Assembly (NCBI GenBank): GCA_944387285.1
Contig: CALXEH010000025.1
Coordinates: 1 to 33,519 of the forward strand
DNA: 33,519 nucleotides
Direction: 5' to 3'
From: an uncultured Oscillospiraceae bacterium
GTDB lineage: Bacteria; Bacillota; Clostridia; Oscillospirales; Oscillospiraceae
How positions within the stretch are numbered: the first letter of the stretch is position 1; each line of letters starts with the position of its first letter. This document shows, piece by piece, positions 24,428-31,849 of this stretch. Under the pieces are notes generated by a model that searched no databases, was not told the DNA's origin, and saw only the letters and a program-made list of their open reading frames with translations. Made by a program: the position numbers and the translations under genes.

Positions 24428-26092
24428 TTGAGAGAGTTTATTGATGCGGCCGTCTTCAAGGATATCATCCTCTGCGCCAGCGCCGCGCTCGAACAGAACA
24501 GGCAGCTCATAAACGAGCTGAACGTCTTCCCCGTGCCGGACGGAGATACAGGCACGAACATGAGCCTCACGATGGGCGCCGCGGCGGCGGAGCTGGCGAA
24601 AAAGAGCTTCCCGACGCTGAGTGCGGCGGCCGACTGTGCGGCCTCCGCCATGCTCAGGGGCGCCAGGGGCAACTCGGGCGTCATCCTCTCGCTGCTCTAC
24701 CGCGGCCTGGCCAAGCGGCTCAAGGGCGCGGAGCGGGCGGACGCGCGGCTCTTCGCCGCCGCCATGACGGACGGCGTGGACGCGGCGTACAAGGCCGTCA
24801 TGAAGCCCGCCGAGGGCACCATCCTCACCGTCTCCCGCGTGGCCACGAGTTCCGCCGTGGAGTTTGCCGAGCACGGCTCAGACCTCGAGCTCATGCTCTC
24901 CTGCGCGGTGGAGTCGGCGATAGAGGCCCTGGCGGACACCATCAACCTGAACCCCGTGCTGGCCCGCGCCGGCGTGGTGGACGCGGGCGGCAAGGGCTAT
25001 GTGTTCATACTTGAGGCCACGCTGGCAGTACTTCGCGGCGAGTCGTATGTACCCGAAACGCAGCCCGATGAGGGCCGCGCCTTTGAGGTCCACGACCACG
25101 CGGACTTTGCCGCTTTCAGCCCGGAGGAGATAGAGTTCGCGTACGATACCGTGTATATCGTCCGCAAGAACGGCGAGCCGCTCGAGCCGCTGCGCATCTA
25201 TTTGGAGAGCATCGGCGACAGCCTTGTGATCTCCGAGGACGACGAGGTGTTCAAGGTGCATGTCCACACGAACATCCCCGGCCACGCGCTGACGGAGTCG
25301 CAGAAATACGGCGAGCTGGAGGTCGCGAAGATAGAGAACATGCGCATCCAGGCTGAGCAGGTCGCGGCGGGCCAGCGTCCCACCACCGCGGACGACGCCG
25401 AGAACGGGCCGGAGCCCGGCACCGCTGAGCCGGAAAAGCCCTTCGGCGCCGTGGCGGTCTGCGCCGGTGCTGGCATGGCGGGGCTCTTCCGCGAGCTCGG
25501 CGCCGACCGCATAGTCACCGGCGGCCAGACCATGAACCCCTCCACCGAGGACATCCTCACCGAGATAAACCGCACCCCGGCTGAGACGGTGTTCGTGCTG
25601 CCGAACAACAAGAACATCATCATGGCGGCCGAACAGTGCATACCGCTGACCGAGAAGAAGGTCGTGGTCATCCCGACCAAGACCGTGCCCCAGGGCATCA
25701 CCGCCCTGCTGTCCCTGGACGAGACGGCGACGGAGGAGGAGATCACCGAGGGCATGTCCGAGGCCATCTCGAGCGTACACACCGCCCTCGTCACCTACGC
25801 CGCGCGCGACTCCGACTTCGACGGGCACAAGATCCACGCGGGCGAGTACCTCGCGCTGCTCGACGGCGCGCTCGTCGGCAGCTACACCAATATCGACACC
25901 CTGCTCGACGAGCTGAGCTGGTCTGTGGACGAGCTGGGCCCGGCCGTCATCTCGGTCTACTACGGCGAGGACGTGCGCCAACAGGACGCGGACAGGGCCG
26001 CCGCCAAGCTCGGCGCCTGCTTCCCCGACGCCGAGATATCGGTCGTGAACGGCGGCCAGCCGGTTTACTACTATATGATATCCATCGAATGA
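24428..26092 (+). CDS. fakA: Fatty acid kinase FakA (DhaL/DAK2 domain protein, YloV)
   Basis: The 554-aa protein starts at TTG 24428, with CCGGAGGT 10 nt upstream; no nearby ATG fits the conserved N-terminus. Residues about 10-200 are a DhaL-type kinase domain with LNVFPVPDGDTGTNMSLTM (Mg-ATP ligands) and ARGNSGVILS. The middle part (EEIEFAYDTVYIVRKNGEPL...) and the C-terminal DegV-like part (AGMAGLFRELGADRIVTGGQTMNPS, VFVLPNNKNIIMAAEQC, IPTKTVPQGITALL) follow the FakA order. FakA phosphorylates fatty acids bound to FakB for phospholipid synthesis. It is followed by a strong terminator, then by a PlsC-type acyltransferase with its own promoter. Confidence 0.95.
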   Translation: MREFIDAAVFKDIILCASAALEQNRQLINELNVFPVPDGDTGTNMSLTMGAAAAELAKKSFPTLSAAADCAASAMLRGARGNSGVILSLLYRGLAKRLKGAERADARLFAAAMTDGVDAAYKAVMKPAEGTILTVSRVATSSAVEFAEHGSDLELMLSCAVESAIEALADTINLNPVLARAGVVDAGGKGYVFILEATLAVLRGESYVPETQPDEGRAFEVHDHADFAAFSPEEIEFAYDTVYIVRKNGEPLEPLRIYLESIGDSLVISEDDEVFKVHVHTNIPGHALTESQKYGELEVAKIENMRIQAEQVAAGQRPTTADDAENGPEPGTAEPEKPFGAVAVCAGAGMAGLFRELGADRIVTGGQTMNPSTEDILTEINRTPAETVFVLPNNKNIIMAAEQCIPLTEKKVVVIPTKTVPQGITALLSLDETATEEEITEGMSEAISSVHTALVTYAARDSDFDGHKIHAGEYLALLDGALVGSYTNIDTLLDELSWSVDELGPAVISVYYGEDVRQQDADRAAAKLGACFPDAEISVVNGGQPVYYYMISIE

Positions 26093-26110
26093 ACCTGCCG
26101 CAGTTTTCTG

Positions 26111-26146
26111 GCAGACACTCACAGTTTTTGTGGGTGTCTGCTTTTT
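26111..26146 (+). terminator. Rho-independent terminator after fakA
   Basis: GCAGACACTCAC (26111-26122) pairs with GTGGGTGTCTGC (26130-26141) with one mismatch around a T-rich loop, followed by TTTTT (26142-26146). It lies 18 nt after the stop codon. Confidence 0.92.
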
Positions 26147-26213
26147 AATGGCAGAAAGCGGCTGTAGTTACTGCACAATTACACCCTTGGTTGTGGGTAA
26201 TCTCCGCCGGCCC

Positions 26214-26241
26214 TTGTAAATATTTTCGCTAATGTGATAGT
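26214..26241 (+). promoter_or_regulatory. Probable promoter of the plsC-gltS pair
   Basis: TTGTAA (26214-26219) and GATAGT (26236-26241) are 16 nt apart, with TG one base upstream of the -10 (extended type). An alternative -10, TATATT at 26241-26246, has too long a spacer. Confidence 0.45.
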
Positions 26242-26287
26242 ATATTGAAATATGGCCGGCACCATGGTGTGGAATAAGGAGGGGGAC

Positions 26288-27514
26288 ATGGAAAAAGAGA
26301 AGGAACAAGAGCGGAAGAAGAAAAAGAAAAAGCCCTGGATGCGGCGCAGGCACCGGGCCGTGCGCGACATCGCCTACGCGGCGCTCTACGGCTATACGAA
26401 GCGGCGTTACGGCATAGAAATAGATAGATTCGCAGGCCAGGGCGAGCGGGCCTATCTCATACTGATGAACCATCAGACCGCCTTCGACCAGTTTTTCGTG
26501 GGCATGACATTCAAGGGCCCGGTCTACTATGTGGCGAGCGAGGACCTGTTTTCAAACGGCTGGATATCCTCGCTGCTGCGCTGGCTGGTGGCGCCGATAC
26601 CGATAAAGAAGCAGACTTCGGACATATCGGCGGTGCTCAACTGCGTGAAGGTGGCGAAGGAAGGCGGCACGATAGCCATAGCGCCGGAGGGGAACCGGAC
26701 CTACAGCGGCCGCACGGGCTACATGAACCCGGCCATCGCGGCGCTGGCGAAGCTCATAAAGCTGCCCATAGCCTTCCTGCGGATAGAGGGCGGCTACGGC
26801 GTGCATCCCAGGTGGAGCGACAAGGTGCGTAAGGGTCATATGCGCTGCTACGTCTCCCGGGTGATGGAGCCGGAGGAGTTCAAGGGCCTCTCGAAGCAGG
26901 AGCTGCTGGAGGTCATAGAGCGCGAGCTCTATGTGGACGAGGGCGTCGCGGACGCCGAATTCGACTCGGACGCGCGGGCCGAGTACCTGGAACGGGCGAT
27001 GTACGTCTGCCCCTGGTGCGGGCTCACGGAGTTCGAGAGCCGCGGGGAGTACATCGAGTGCAAAAAATGCCGCAGGCGCATAGAGTACGGGAAGGACAAG
27101 AGGCTCAAGGGTCAGGGCTTCGACTTCCCCTTCGAGTTCGTGACGGGCTGGTACGCCTATCAGGAGGACTTTGTGCGCAGGCTGGAGCTTTCGGACTGGC
27201 TGGACGCGCCCATGTATCGCGACCGCGTATCGCTGTGGGAAGTCATAGTCTACAAGCGCAAGCGGAGGCTCAGGCGCGAATGTGAGCTGAGGCTCTACGG
27301 CGACCGGCTGGAGATAGACGAGCTGCGCCTGCCCTTTTCGGAGATCACGGGCATCTCCGTGCTGGGGCGCAACAAGCTGAACGTCTATCACGGCGGCGGG
27401 CTCTGGCAGTTCAAGGGCGGCAAGCGCTTCAACGCGCTCAAGTATGTGAACATGTACTATCACAGCAAAAACAAGGGCAGGGGTGAAGATAATGGAGAAT
27501 TTCTGGGACTTTAG
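26288..27514 (+). CDS. PlsC-type lysophospholipid acyltransferase with C-terminal zinc ribbon
   Basis: The 408-aa protein starts at ATG 26288, with AAGGAGGGGG just before; an upstream in-frame ATG at 26252 lacks a site. It opens with a Lys/Arg-rich patch (residues 4-23). The acyltransferase domain has NHQTAFD (NHxxxxD, His62/Asp67) and PEGNRTYSGR (EGxR type, 133-142), then LPIAFLRIEGGYG. Beyond about 235 come a zinc ribbon with CPWC (241-244) and CKKC (258-261) and a C-terminal part (about 320-400) that looks like a small beta-rich PH-like domain (ELRLYGDRLEIDELRLPFSEI). Plain PlsC is 200-250 aa. Likely substrate is lysophosphatidate or a related lipid. It overlaps the next gene by 23 nt. Confidence 0.88.
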   Translation: MEKEKEQERKKKKKKPWMRRRHRAVRDIAYAALYGYTKRRYGIEIDRFAGQGERAYLILMNHQTAFDQFFVGMTFKGPVYYVASEDLFSNGWISSLLRWLVAPIPIKKQTSDISAVLNCVKVAKEGGTIAIAPEGNRTYSGRTGYMNPAIAALAKLIKLPIAFLRIEGGYGVHPRWSDKVRKGHMRCYVSRVMEPEEFKGLSKQELLEVIERELYVDEGVADAEFDSDARAEYLERAMYVCPWCGLTEFESRGEYIECKKCRRRIEYGKDKRLKGQGFDFPFEFVTGWYAYQEDFVRRLELSDWLDAPMYRDRVSLWEVIVYKRKRRLRRECELRLYGDRLEIDELRLPFSEITGISVLGRNKLNVYHGGGLWQFKGGKRFNALKYVNMYYHSKNKGRGEDNGEFLGL

Positions 27515-28874
27515 TGTGTGGAGCGGGCTGAACCTGGGCGCTGTGCTGCTCATCAGCCTGCTGGCGGCGAATATACTCAAGAAGTCGATAAAGTTCCTGC
27601 AGGCCTCGCTGATACCGGCCTCGGTCATCGGCGGCTGCGTGCTAATAGTCGTCGCGGGCCTGTATAAGCAGTTCACGGGCGAGGTGATGTTCGACACGGC
27701 CTTCTTCGGCGGCAACGGCACCGAGGTGCTGGAGATAATCACCTATCACACGCTGGCGCTGGGCTTCATAGCCTCGGCCTTCAAGCCCTCGGCCACCAAG
27801 CTGACCAAAAAGCGTGCGGCGGAGATATTCAACACGGGCGTGACCACGGTCTCGACCTACCTGCTGCAGGCGGTGTTTGGGCTGGGCATCTCCATCGTCG
27901 CGGCGCTCATCGTGACGGACTTCTTCCCTGCCGCCGGCATCCTGCTGCCCTTCGGCTACGGCCAGGGCACGGGCCAGGCCCTCAATTACGGCGGCATCTT
28001 TGAAAACGACTTCGGCTTTGTCGGCGGCAAGAGCTTCGGCCTGACCATTGCGGCCCTGGGCTTCCTCAGCGCCAGCATAGGCGGCGTCATACACCTGAAC
28101 ATCCAGAAAAAACGCGGCCGCATCAAGATAGTACACGTCGAGGAAAAGGCCCTGCGCTCCGAGCAGATACAGTCCGACGACGAGATACCCATGCAGGAGA
28201 GCATCGACAAGCTCACCGTGCAGATCGCGCTCATCGCGCTGGCCTACCTGCTGGCCTACCTGCTCATGGACCTGCTGGGCGTGGTGCTGCCGAGCATGAA
28301 ATCCGTCATCTACGGCTTCAACTTCCTGCTGGGCGTGCTGACCGCAACGCTGGTCAAGCTCATCATGGGCTGGCTGAAAAAGAAGGGCGTCATAAAGAAG
28401 GAGTACACCAACGCCTTCCTCATGACGCGAGCGAGCAATTTCTTTTTTGACATCATGGTCGTGGCCGGCATCGCGGCGATACGCTTCAGCGTGCTCAAGG
28501 ACTACTGGGGCATCATCCTCATCATGGGCGTCGTGGGCCTGGTCATCACCTACATATACAATTACTTCGTGGCAAAGCAGCTGTTCGACGAGTACCGCGA
28601 GGAGCAGTTCCTCACCATGTACGGCATGCTCACCGGCACGGCGAGCACGGGCGTCATCCTGCTGCGCGAGATAGACGGCGAGTTCAAGACCCCGGCGCTC
28701 GACAACCTGGTCTACCAGAACTTCCCGGCCATAGTCTTCGGCTTTCCCATGATGCTGCTGGCGACGCTGGCGCCGGTAAAGCCCTACCTGACGCTGGGCA
28801 TACTCATCGCCTTCTTCGCCGCAATGAACCTCATCCTGTTCAGGAGCAAGATCTTCCGGAAAAAGAAAAAATAA
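27492..28874 (+). CDS. gltS: GltS-type sodium:glutamate symporter family membrane protein
   Basis: The 460-aa integral membrane protein has about 10 or more TM segments in two similar halves. Family-like stretches include LGFIASAFKPS, LPFGYGQGTGQALNYGG, FGFVGGKSFGLTIAALGFL in the first half and MTRASNFFFDIMVVAGIAAI and MLTGTASTGVILLREID in the second. GltS carries glutamate into the cell with sodium. ATG 27492 is used, with AGGGG 8 nt upstream; an in-frame GTG at 27483 overlaps that site. It overlaps the acyltransferase gene by 23 nt, so the two are co-transcribed. E. coli GltS is about 400 aa; this one has a longer central loop (about 205-245). The true substrate may be another amino or organic acid. 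Confidence 0.85.
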   Translation: MENFWDFSVWSGLNLGAVLLISLLAANILKKSIKFLQASLIPASVIGGCVLIVVAGLYKQFTGEVMFDTAFFGGNGTEVLEIITYHTLALGFIASAFKPSATKLTKKRAAEIFNTGVTTVSTYLLQAVFGLGISIVAALIVTDFFPAAGILLPFGYGQGTGQALNYGGIFENDFGFVGGKSFGLTIAALGFLSASIGGVIHLNIQKKRGRIKIVHVEEKALRSEQIQSDDEIPMQESIDKLTVQIALIALAYLLAYLLMDLLGVVLPSMKSVIYGFNFLLGVLTATLVKLIMGWLKKKGVIKKEYTNAFLMTRASNFFFDIMVVAGIAAIRFSVLKDYWGIILIMGVVGLVITYIYNYFVAKQLFDEYREEQFLTMYGMLTGTASTGVILLREIDGEFKTPALDNLVYQNFPAIVFGFPMMLLATLAPVKPYLTLGILIAFFAAMNLILFRSKIFRKKKK

Positions 28875-28920
28875 GCCCTCCGCACACGGCGCCGCCCGGC
28901 GGGCGGCCTATAAAAAAACA

Positions 28921-28977
28921 GCCTCCTCCCATGCTGTGCCCCGGCCCAAGGGGTACAATGCGGGAGGAGCTATTTTT
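28921..28977. terminator. Large bidirectional terminator between gltS and the tetR operon
   Basis: CTCCTCCC (28923-28930) pairs with GGGAGGAG (28962-28969). An inner stem TGTGCCCC / GGGGTACA (with one G-U pair in RNA) extends it. On the plus strand TATTTTT follows, and on the minus strand a run of seven T follows. It closes both convergent operons. A second perfect hairpin, GCCGCCC-GGC-GGGCGGC, sits just left of it (about 28891-28907). Confidence 0.88.
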
Positions 28978-29137
28978 CCCGCCCGCCCGTTTGCCGCAGT
29001 CCTCTGTACAGCATCCGGATGGTGACGGCCACGATCGCGGCATAGATGACGGCGCTCGAGACGGCGGCCAGCGCGTCAATGAAATTGACTGTCCGGAGGA
29101 TGCCCGCGTCCCGCCGGTCAGCTCTCACGGTACCCAT
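28970..29137 (-). CDS. Possible 55-aa one-TM protein overlapping the tetR 3' end
   Basis: In the frame shifted by one relative to tetR, an open frame runs from ATG 29137 (or GTG 29128) to TAG at 28970. It encodes a basic N-terminus and one good TM helix (IDALAAVSSAVIYAAIVAVTI) followed by RMLYRGLRQTGGREK, a clean positive-inside tail. About 150 nt of it lie beyond the tetR stop, and its stop touches the stem of the terminator, so it exactly fills the room between tetR and the terminator. No clear ribosome site is seen; translation could be coupled to tetR. I do not recognise the family. Confidence 0.4.
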   Translation of the reverse strand: MGTVRADRRDAGILRTVNFIDALAAVSSAVIYAAIVAVTIRMLYRGLRQTGGREK

Positions 29138-29717
29138 CCGCGGGCAGCACGCAGGACTCGATGATGCCGGCTATCGTCTCCACCTCATCGGCGCAGTCCT
29201 GCCGCAGCCACTCCTTGACCACGGCGATGATGCCCTCCACATAGTAGGCGACGTAATATGGCCGGCGAGGCTCCGGGATGCCGAAGCGCTCCAGCACGGG
29301 ACTGATAACGCGCTGCTTCAGTTCACCATACCTCGTGTGCGCGCCCAGGCTGCCCGGGTTCCGGAATACCGCCCGGTAGACCTTTTTGTTGTCCCGGATG
29401 AAACGGAGATAGGGGACGAGATGTTCCCGGGTGACCAGGATCAGCTCCCCTCGTTCCCGGCTGCCCAGGTTCCCCAGCACCTCCTCTTCCTTTCGGGGGA
29501 AGTAGGAGAGAAAGCGCCGGTCTATCAGCTCCAAAGCCTCGTTCAGCAGGTCGGAGATGGTCTCATAGTGGAGGTAGAAGGTGGAGCGGTTCACCCCGGC
29601 CCGGCGGCATATCTCCTTCACCGTGATATATTCCAGCTCCTTTTCCTCCAGCAGCGAGATGAGCGCCTCGTCCATCCGCAGGGCGGTATTGAAGTATTTG
29701 CTTTCCGACTTGTTCAT
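29118..29717 (-). CDS. TetR/AcrR-family transcriptional regulator
   Basis: The 199-aa regulator has the TetR N-terminal helix-turn-helix (ALISLLEEKELEYITVKEICRRAGVNRSTFYLHYETISDLLNEAL) and an all-helical ligand-binding part typical of the TetR_C group found in Clostridia. ATG 29717 was chosen for GGAGGG 7 nt upstream and the normal family start; the frame upstream shows no coding features. It follows the small membrane protein gene by 19 nt and so is probably in one operon with it. The ligand is unknown. No perfect operator dyad was found in the promoter region upstream of 30096. Confidence 0.93.
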   Translation of the reverse strand: MNKSESKYFNTALRMDEALISLLEEKELEYITVKEICRRAGVNRSTFYLHYETISDLLNEALELIDRRFLSYFPRKEEEVLGNLGSRERGELILVTREHLVPYLRFIRDNKKVYRAVFRNPGSLGAHTRYGELKQRVISPVLERFGIPEPRRPYYVAYYVEGIIAVVKEWLRQDCADEVETIAGIIESCVLPADGYRES

Positions 29718-29736
29718 CTGCCGCCCTCCTCTCGGT

Positions 29737-30096
29737 TCACTCCGCCGACTCGCTGATCTCCCGGGCGAGCTGTATGATCTCAAAGGCGTACTTCTCCTTG
29801 CCGCTGTGGAGCAGCTTTTTGTAGATGGGGTAGTTGAGGCCCGCGCCCACAATGCCCAGTATGCCCAGCAGGATGCCCGCGCCGGCCGTCAGTATGCCGC
29901 CGTCCCCGATCACCTGCATGGAAAGGCACATGCCGAGGCCCAAGACCAAGGTCATCGCGATGCCGAAGCTGTAGGCAAAGACGGTGGCTTTGCTCCTGGC
30001 CTTCCAGTCCAGCTTTTTCAGGGCGACGACCTTGGAGGTGTCCTTTGGCGCGTACTCGTTGGCGATGGCTTCCGCAAAAATCTTATCCGTGTTCAT
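29737..30096 (-). CDS. Small two-TM membrane protein of unknown function
   Basis: The 119-aa protein has a conserved-looking N-terminus (MNTDKIFAEAIANEYAPKDTSKVVALKKLD), then two TM helices (about 40-60 and 70-90, with GLGMCLSM and GILLGILGIVGAGLNYP) and a helical tail. I recall close relatives in many Clostridia, sometimes mis-named dihydropteridine reductase; nothing in the sequence supports that enzyme. GAGGAG lies 8 nt before the ATG. It precedes tetR and may be controlled by it. In its leader a CAGC-ggaa-GCTG hairpin followed by a T-run (about 30112-30134) could act as a weak attenuator. Confidence 0.85.
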   Translation of the reverse strand: MNTDKIFAEAIANEYAPKDTSKVVALKKLDWKARSKATVFAYSFGIAMTLVLGLGMCLSMQVIGDGGILTAGAGILLGILGIVGAGLNYPIYKKLLHSGKEKYAFEIIQLAREISESAE

Positions 30097-30230
30097 GATA
30101 CATTCTCCTCAAAAAATCGTTCAGCTTCCGCTGACGGTTTGAGCTTAATCGATTTGAGGAGGAAAGGAAACGACACGGTTTGGGATTTGTGCTGATTTCA
30201 GCGTGCCATACCTTTTCCCGGGCCGGGAAC

Positions 30231-30270
30231 GCGCCGGGCGGTGCGGGCAAGGCCGGTCGCCGCCCGGCGC
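30231..30270. repeat. GC-rich inverted repeat in an intergenic region
   Basis: GCGCCGGGCGG (30231-30241) pairs perfectly with CCGCCCGGCGC (30260-30270), and a second hairpin TTCCCGG-g-CCGGGAA lies just left of it (about 30215-30229). On the minus strand these follow the DUF3795 gene end, so they may help end that operon, but no long T-run follows. Confidence 0.5.
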
Positions 30271-30311
30271 ACCCGTTTTGCCTGGCAGCCGCCTTGCAGG
30301 CCGGCATAGGC

Positions 30312-30869
30312 TCATCCCTTCTTCGGCTTTTTGTCCAGCTTGAGGCTTACGCCGCGGCGGCCTGCGGCGGCCTGGAGCAGCCCCGCGGCGGCCAGGGCAC
30401 GTTCCTTGACGGGCTGCTCGGCCAGTTCCGGCCGGCTGTCCAGGGCGGCCTTCACGGCGCACAGCTCCTCCATGGGCAGCAGATAGGCCGCCGTGGTGAA
30501 AATCGTCTTGCGCCGCCCGTCGTTGTAATGGGCCAGCAGCTCGTCCAATATCGCCCGCTTTTCCGTGAGCTGGGCGAGGCAGGCTTCCAGCCCCTGCTCG
30601 CGGAAGAGCTCAATGTCTCTTTGACGCGCCCGGTGCGGGACGAAGGAATCCGCGTCGTCAAAACCCTCATAGAGCGCGCAGGGGTATTCCGGGCAGTCCG
30701 CGCAGAACTGGATGCCTCCGTGCGTGAGCGAGCAGCGCGCGATGCGGCAGCTCTGGTTGCCCTCCCCGCCGCCGCAGCCGGGGCAATGGCCGCCCAGGTT
30801 CATGGGGCACAGGCAGCAGTTGAGCCCGCAGAGCGAAAAGCGGGTCTCATCTCTTGCAAAGCCTTTCAT
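30312..30869 (-). CDS. DUF3795-type cysteine-rich protein
   Basis: The 185-aa protein has a Cys-dense N-terminal part: CGLNCCLCPM, GHCPGC, SCRIARCS and FCADCPEYPC, within residues about 14-84. This looks like a zinc or iron-sulfur binding module as in DUF3795 proteins. A helical C-terminal part follows. GGAGG lies 6 nt before ATG 30869, and the start overlaps the GyrI-like stop as ATGA. It is the last gene of a three-gene operon. Function is not known; a role with the regulator-like neighbours is likely only from context. Confidence 0.82.
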   Translation of the reverse strand: MKGFARDETRFSLCGLNCCLCPMNLGGHCPGCGGGEGNQSCRIARCSLTHGGIQFCADCPEYPCALYEGFDDADSFVPHRARQRDIELFREQGLEACLAQLTEKRAILDELLAHYNDGRRKTIFTTAAYLLPMEELCAVKAALDSRPELAEQPVKERALAAAGLLQAAAGRRGVSLKLDKKPKKG

Positions 30870-31303
30870 GCCATCCTCCTCACCGGCTGCCGGATGACGG
30901 TTTTCAGCTTTTCCGGCCGGCACCGCCGGGCGTCGCTCAGGTAGAGCTCGTGGTGGAAGCGGCCCGGGCTGAAGTCCGGCTCACAGCCCTGCCCCGCGGC
31001 ATACGCTTCCATCGCCGCCACGGCGGCGGGCTCGTCGTCGTAGGGCCCAACGTGCATGCACTGGACGCACAGGCCCTCCAGGGGCGGCACCACATAGTCG
31101 AAGCCGCCGTCCAGCCTGCTCATTTTTATGGTGAAGGCCAGGGCGTAGAGCTGCTCGAGGGCCCGCTTATAGTCGCCGCCCTCCTCGTTGGGGTCGCCCT
31201 GCCCGAGCACGGCGAGGAAGTTCATGGCGGGCACGGTGACGATGCCCGGCGTCCTGGGCGGCAGGTAGAACTCCTTGTACTCCTTCTTATAGTCAAAGGC
31301 CAT
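30866..31303 (-). CDS. GyrI-like small-molecule-binding protein, apparently with an internal deletion
   Basis: The 145-aa protein begins MAFDYKKEYKEFYLP and ends with YLSDARRCRPEKLKTVIRQP, both typical of a GyrI-like family common in Clostridia. As I recall them, relatives are about 200-210 aa and carry a block of some 60-65 residues between VVPPLEG and the LCVQCMHVG motif. Here these two are joined directly, in frame. The start ATG 31303 is preferred over ATG 31309 because GGAGG is 8 nt from it. It overlaps tfoX-N upstream and DUF3795 downstream. It may not bind ligand normally if a strand of the fold is gone. The deletion claim rests on memory of the family and should be aligned. Confidence 0.85.
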   Translation of the reverse strand: MAFDYKKEYKEFYLPPRTPGIVTVPAMNFLAVLGQGDPNEEGGDYKRALEQLYALAFTIKMSRLDGGFDYVVPPLEGLCVQCMHVGPYDDEPAAVAAMEAYAAGQGCEPDFSPGRFHHELYLSDARRCRPEKLKTVIRQPVRRMA

Positions 31304-31305
31304 GG

Positions 31306-31626
31306 TCATTTCCTCCGTTTTTTGGGCTGCTCCCCGAGCGCAAGGCAGGTCAGGCGGACGAGGGCGGTCAGGGCCTCCCTGTCCTCCACATCCTCCACCC
31401 GGATGTAGTCCTTCGCGCCCTCATAGGGCGGGGCCTTGGGCAGCCGGGGAAAGGCCGCCTCTCCCGCCGGGGTGGGCTTGACGTAGAGCTGGTCGTCACA
31501 AATGACGCCGAAGAACAGCCCGTCGCAGAAGAGCCCATACTCTCCGAACATCTTCCGGCTGCGTATCGCCCCGGCGCCGCCGAGCTGCTCGGCCACATAG
31601 TCCACAAAATCCTTATGCGAGGCCAT
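31306..31626 (-). CDS. TfoX N-terminal domain protein
   Basis: The 106-aa protein shows the TfoX_N pattern: DFVDYVAEQLG near the start, then SRKMFGEYGLFCDGLFFGVICDDQLYVK, and FPRLPKAPPYEGAKDYIRVEDVEDREAL. The C-terminal TfoX half (competence regulator) is missing, as in many stand-alone TfoX_N proteins, and the tail is basic (KKRRK). GGGAGGG lies 6-7 nt before the ATG. Its stop overlaps the GyrI-like gene. The gene start overlaps the end of a regulator remnant. Function of stand-alone TfoX_N proteins is unknown. Confidence 0.9.
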   Translation of the reverse strand: MASHKDFVDYVAEQLGGAGAIRSRKMFGEYGLFCDGLFFGVICDDQLYVKPTPAGEAAFPRLPKAPPYEGAKDYIRVEDVEDREALTALVRLTCLALGEQPKKRRK

Positions 31627-31705
31627 GGCTGTCCCTCCCGTCAGACTTAGGGGCGGCGACCTTCTGAAGTTGAAGCAGTATGCCGATAAGCCTATCCATC
31701 TTCAT
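31613..31705 (-). pseudogene. Remnant of a WYL/YafY-type HTH regulator
   Basis: A 30-codon frame from ATG 31705 reads MKMDRLIGILLQLQKVAAPK... and stops at 31613, overlapping the tfoX start by 14 nt. MK(I/M)DRLIGIL is the usual first stretch of YafY-like HTH/WYL regulators of about 300 aa that head such operons in Clostridia. The rest of the gene is gone. Because the frame still overlaps tfoX, the stub may be the product of one large in-frame deletion that kept both ends. It has a good -10 and an operator-like inverted repeat upstream. The family assignment rests on about ten residues plus context. Confidence 0.5.
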
Positions 31706-31737
31706 GCGAGACGCCGCCTTTCCCAGCTTTTATCTGC

Positions 31738-31777
31738 ATTATAGCACAGGAACATGACAGCTGTCTGTCATGTTCCT
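31738..31777 (-). promoter_or_regulatory. Minus-strand -10 with a perfect 13-bp inverted repeat upstream
   Basis: AGGAACATGACAG (31748-31760) and its exact complement (31765-31777) surround a 4-nt centre. TATAAT on the minus strand (31743-31738) lies 4 nt from the repeat, so the repeat covers the -35 place, where no good hexamer exists. That is the layout of an activator or repressor operator. It sits between the regulator stub (minus) and the acetyltransferase stub (plus), upstream of both. Confidence 0.65.
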
Positions 31778-31784
31778 CAAAGAA

Positions 31785-31813
31785 TTGCGCAGGCGCATAT
31801 CGTATGGTATCAT
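31785..31813 (+). promoter_or_regulatory. Promoter of the acetyltransferase remnant
   Basis: TTGCGC (31785-31790) and TATCAT (31808-31813) are 17 nt apart, starting 8 nt after the inverted repeat. They precede a GGAGGA ribosome site (31836-31841) and the ATG at 31850. Confidence 0.5.
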
Positions 31814-31849
31814 GAGTCCCGCAATACTTCCGTGCGGAGGATTTGACCC

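Noticed and set aside
24878..26122. A 414-codon minus-strand frame opposite fakA
   Set aside because: Antisense of a certain gene, with no motifs.
26168..26473. A frame coding a Phe/Leu-rich hydrophobic peptide on the minus strand
   Set aside because: It is the complement of the poly-Lys start of the acyltransferase gene; no start site or neighbours support it.
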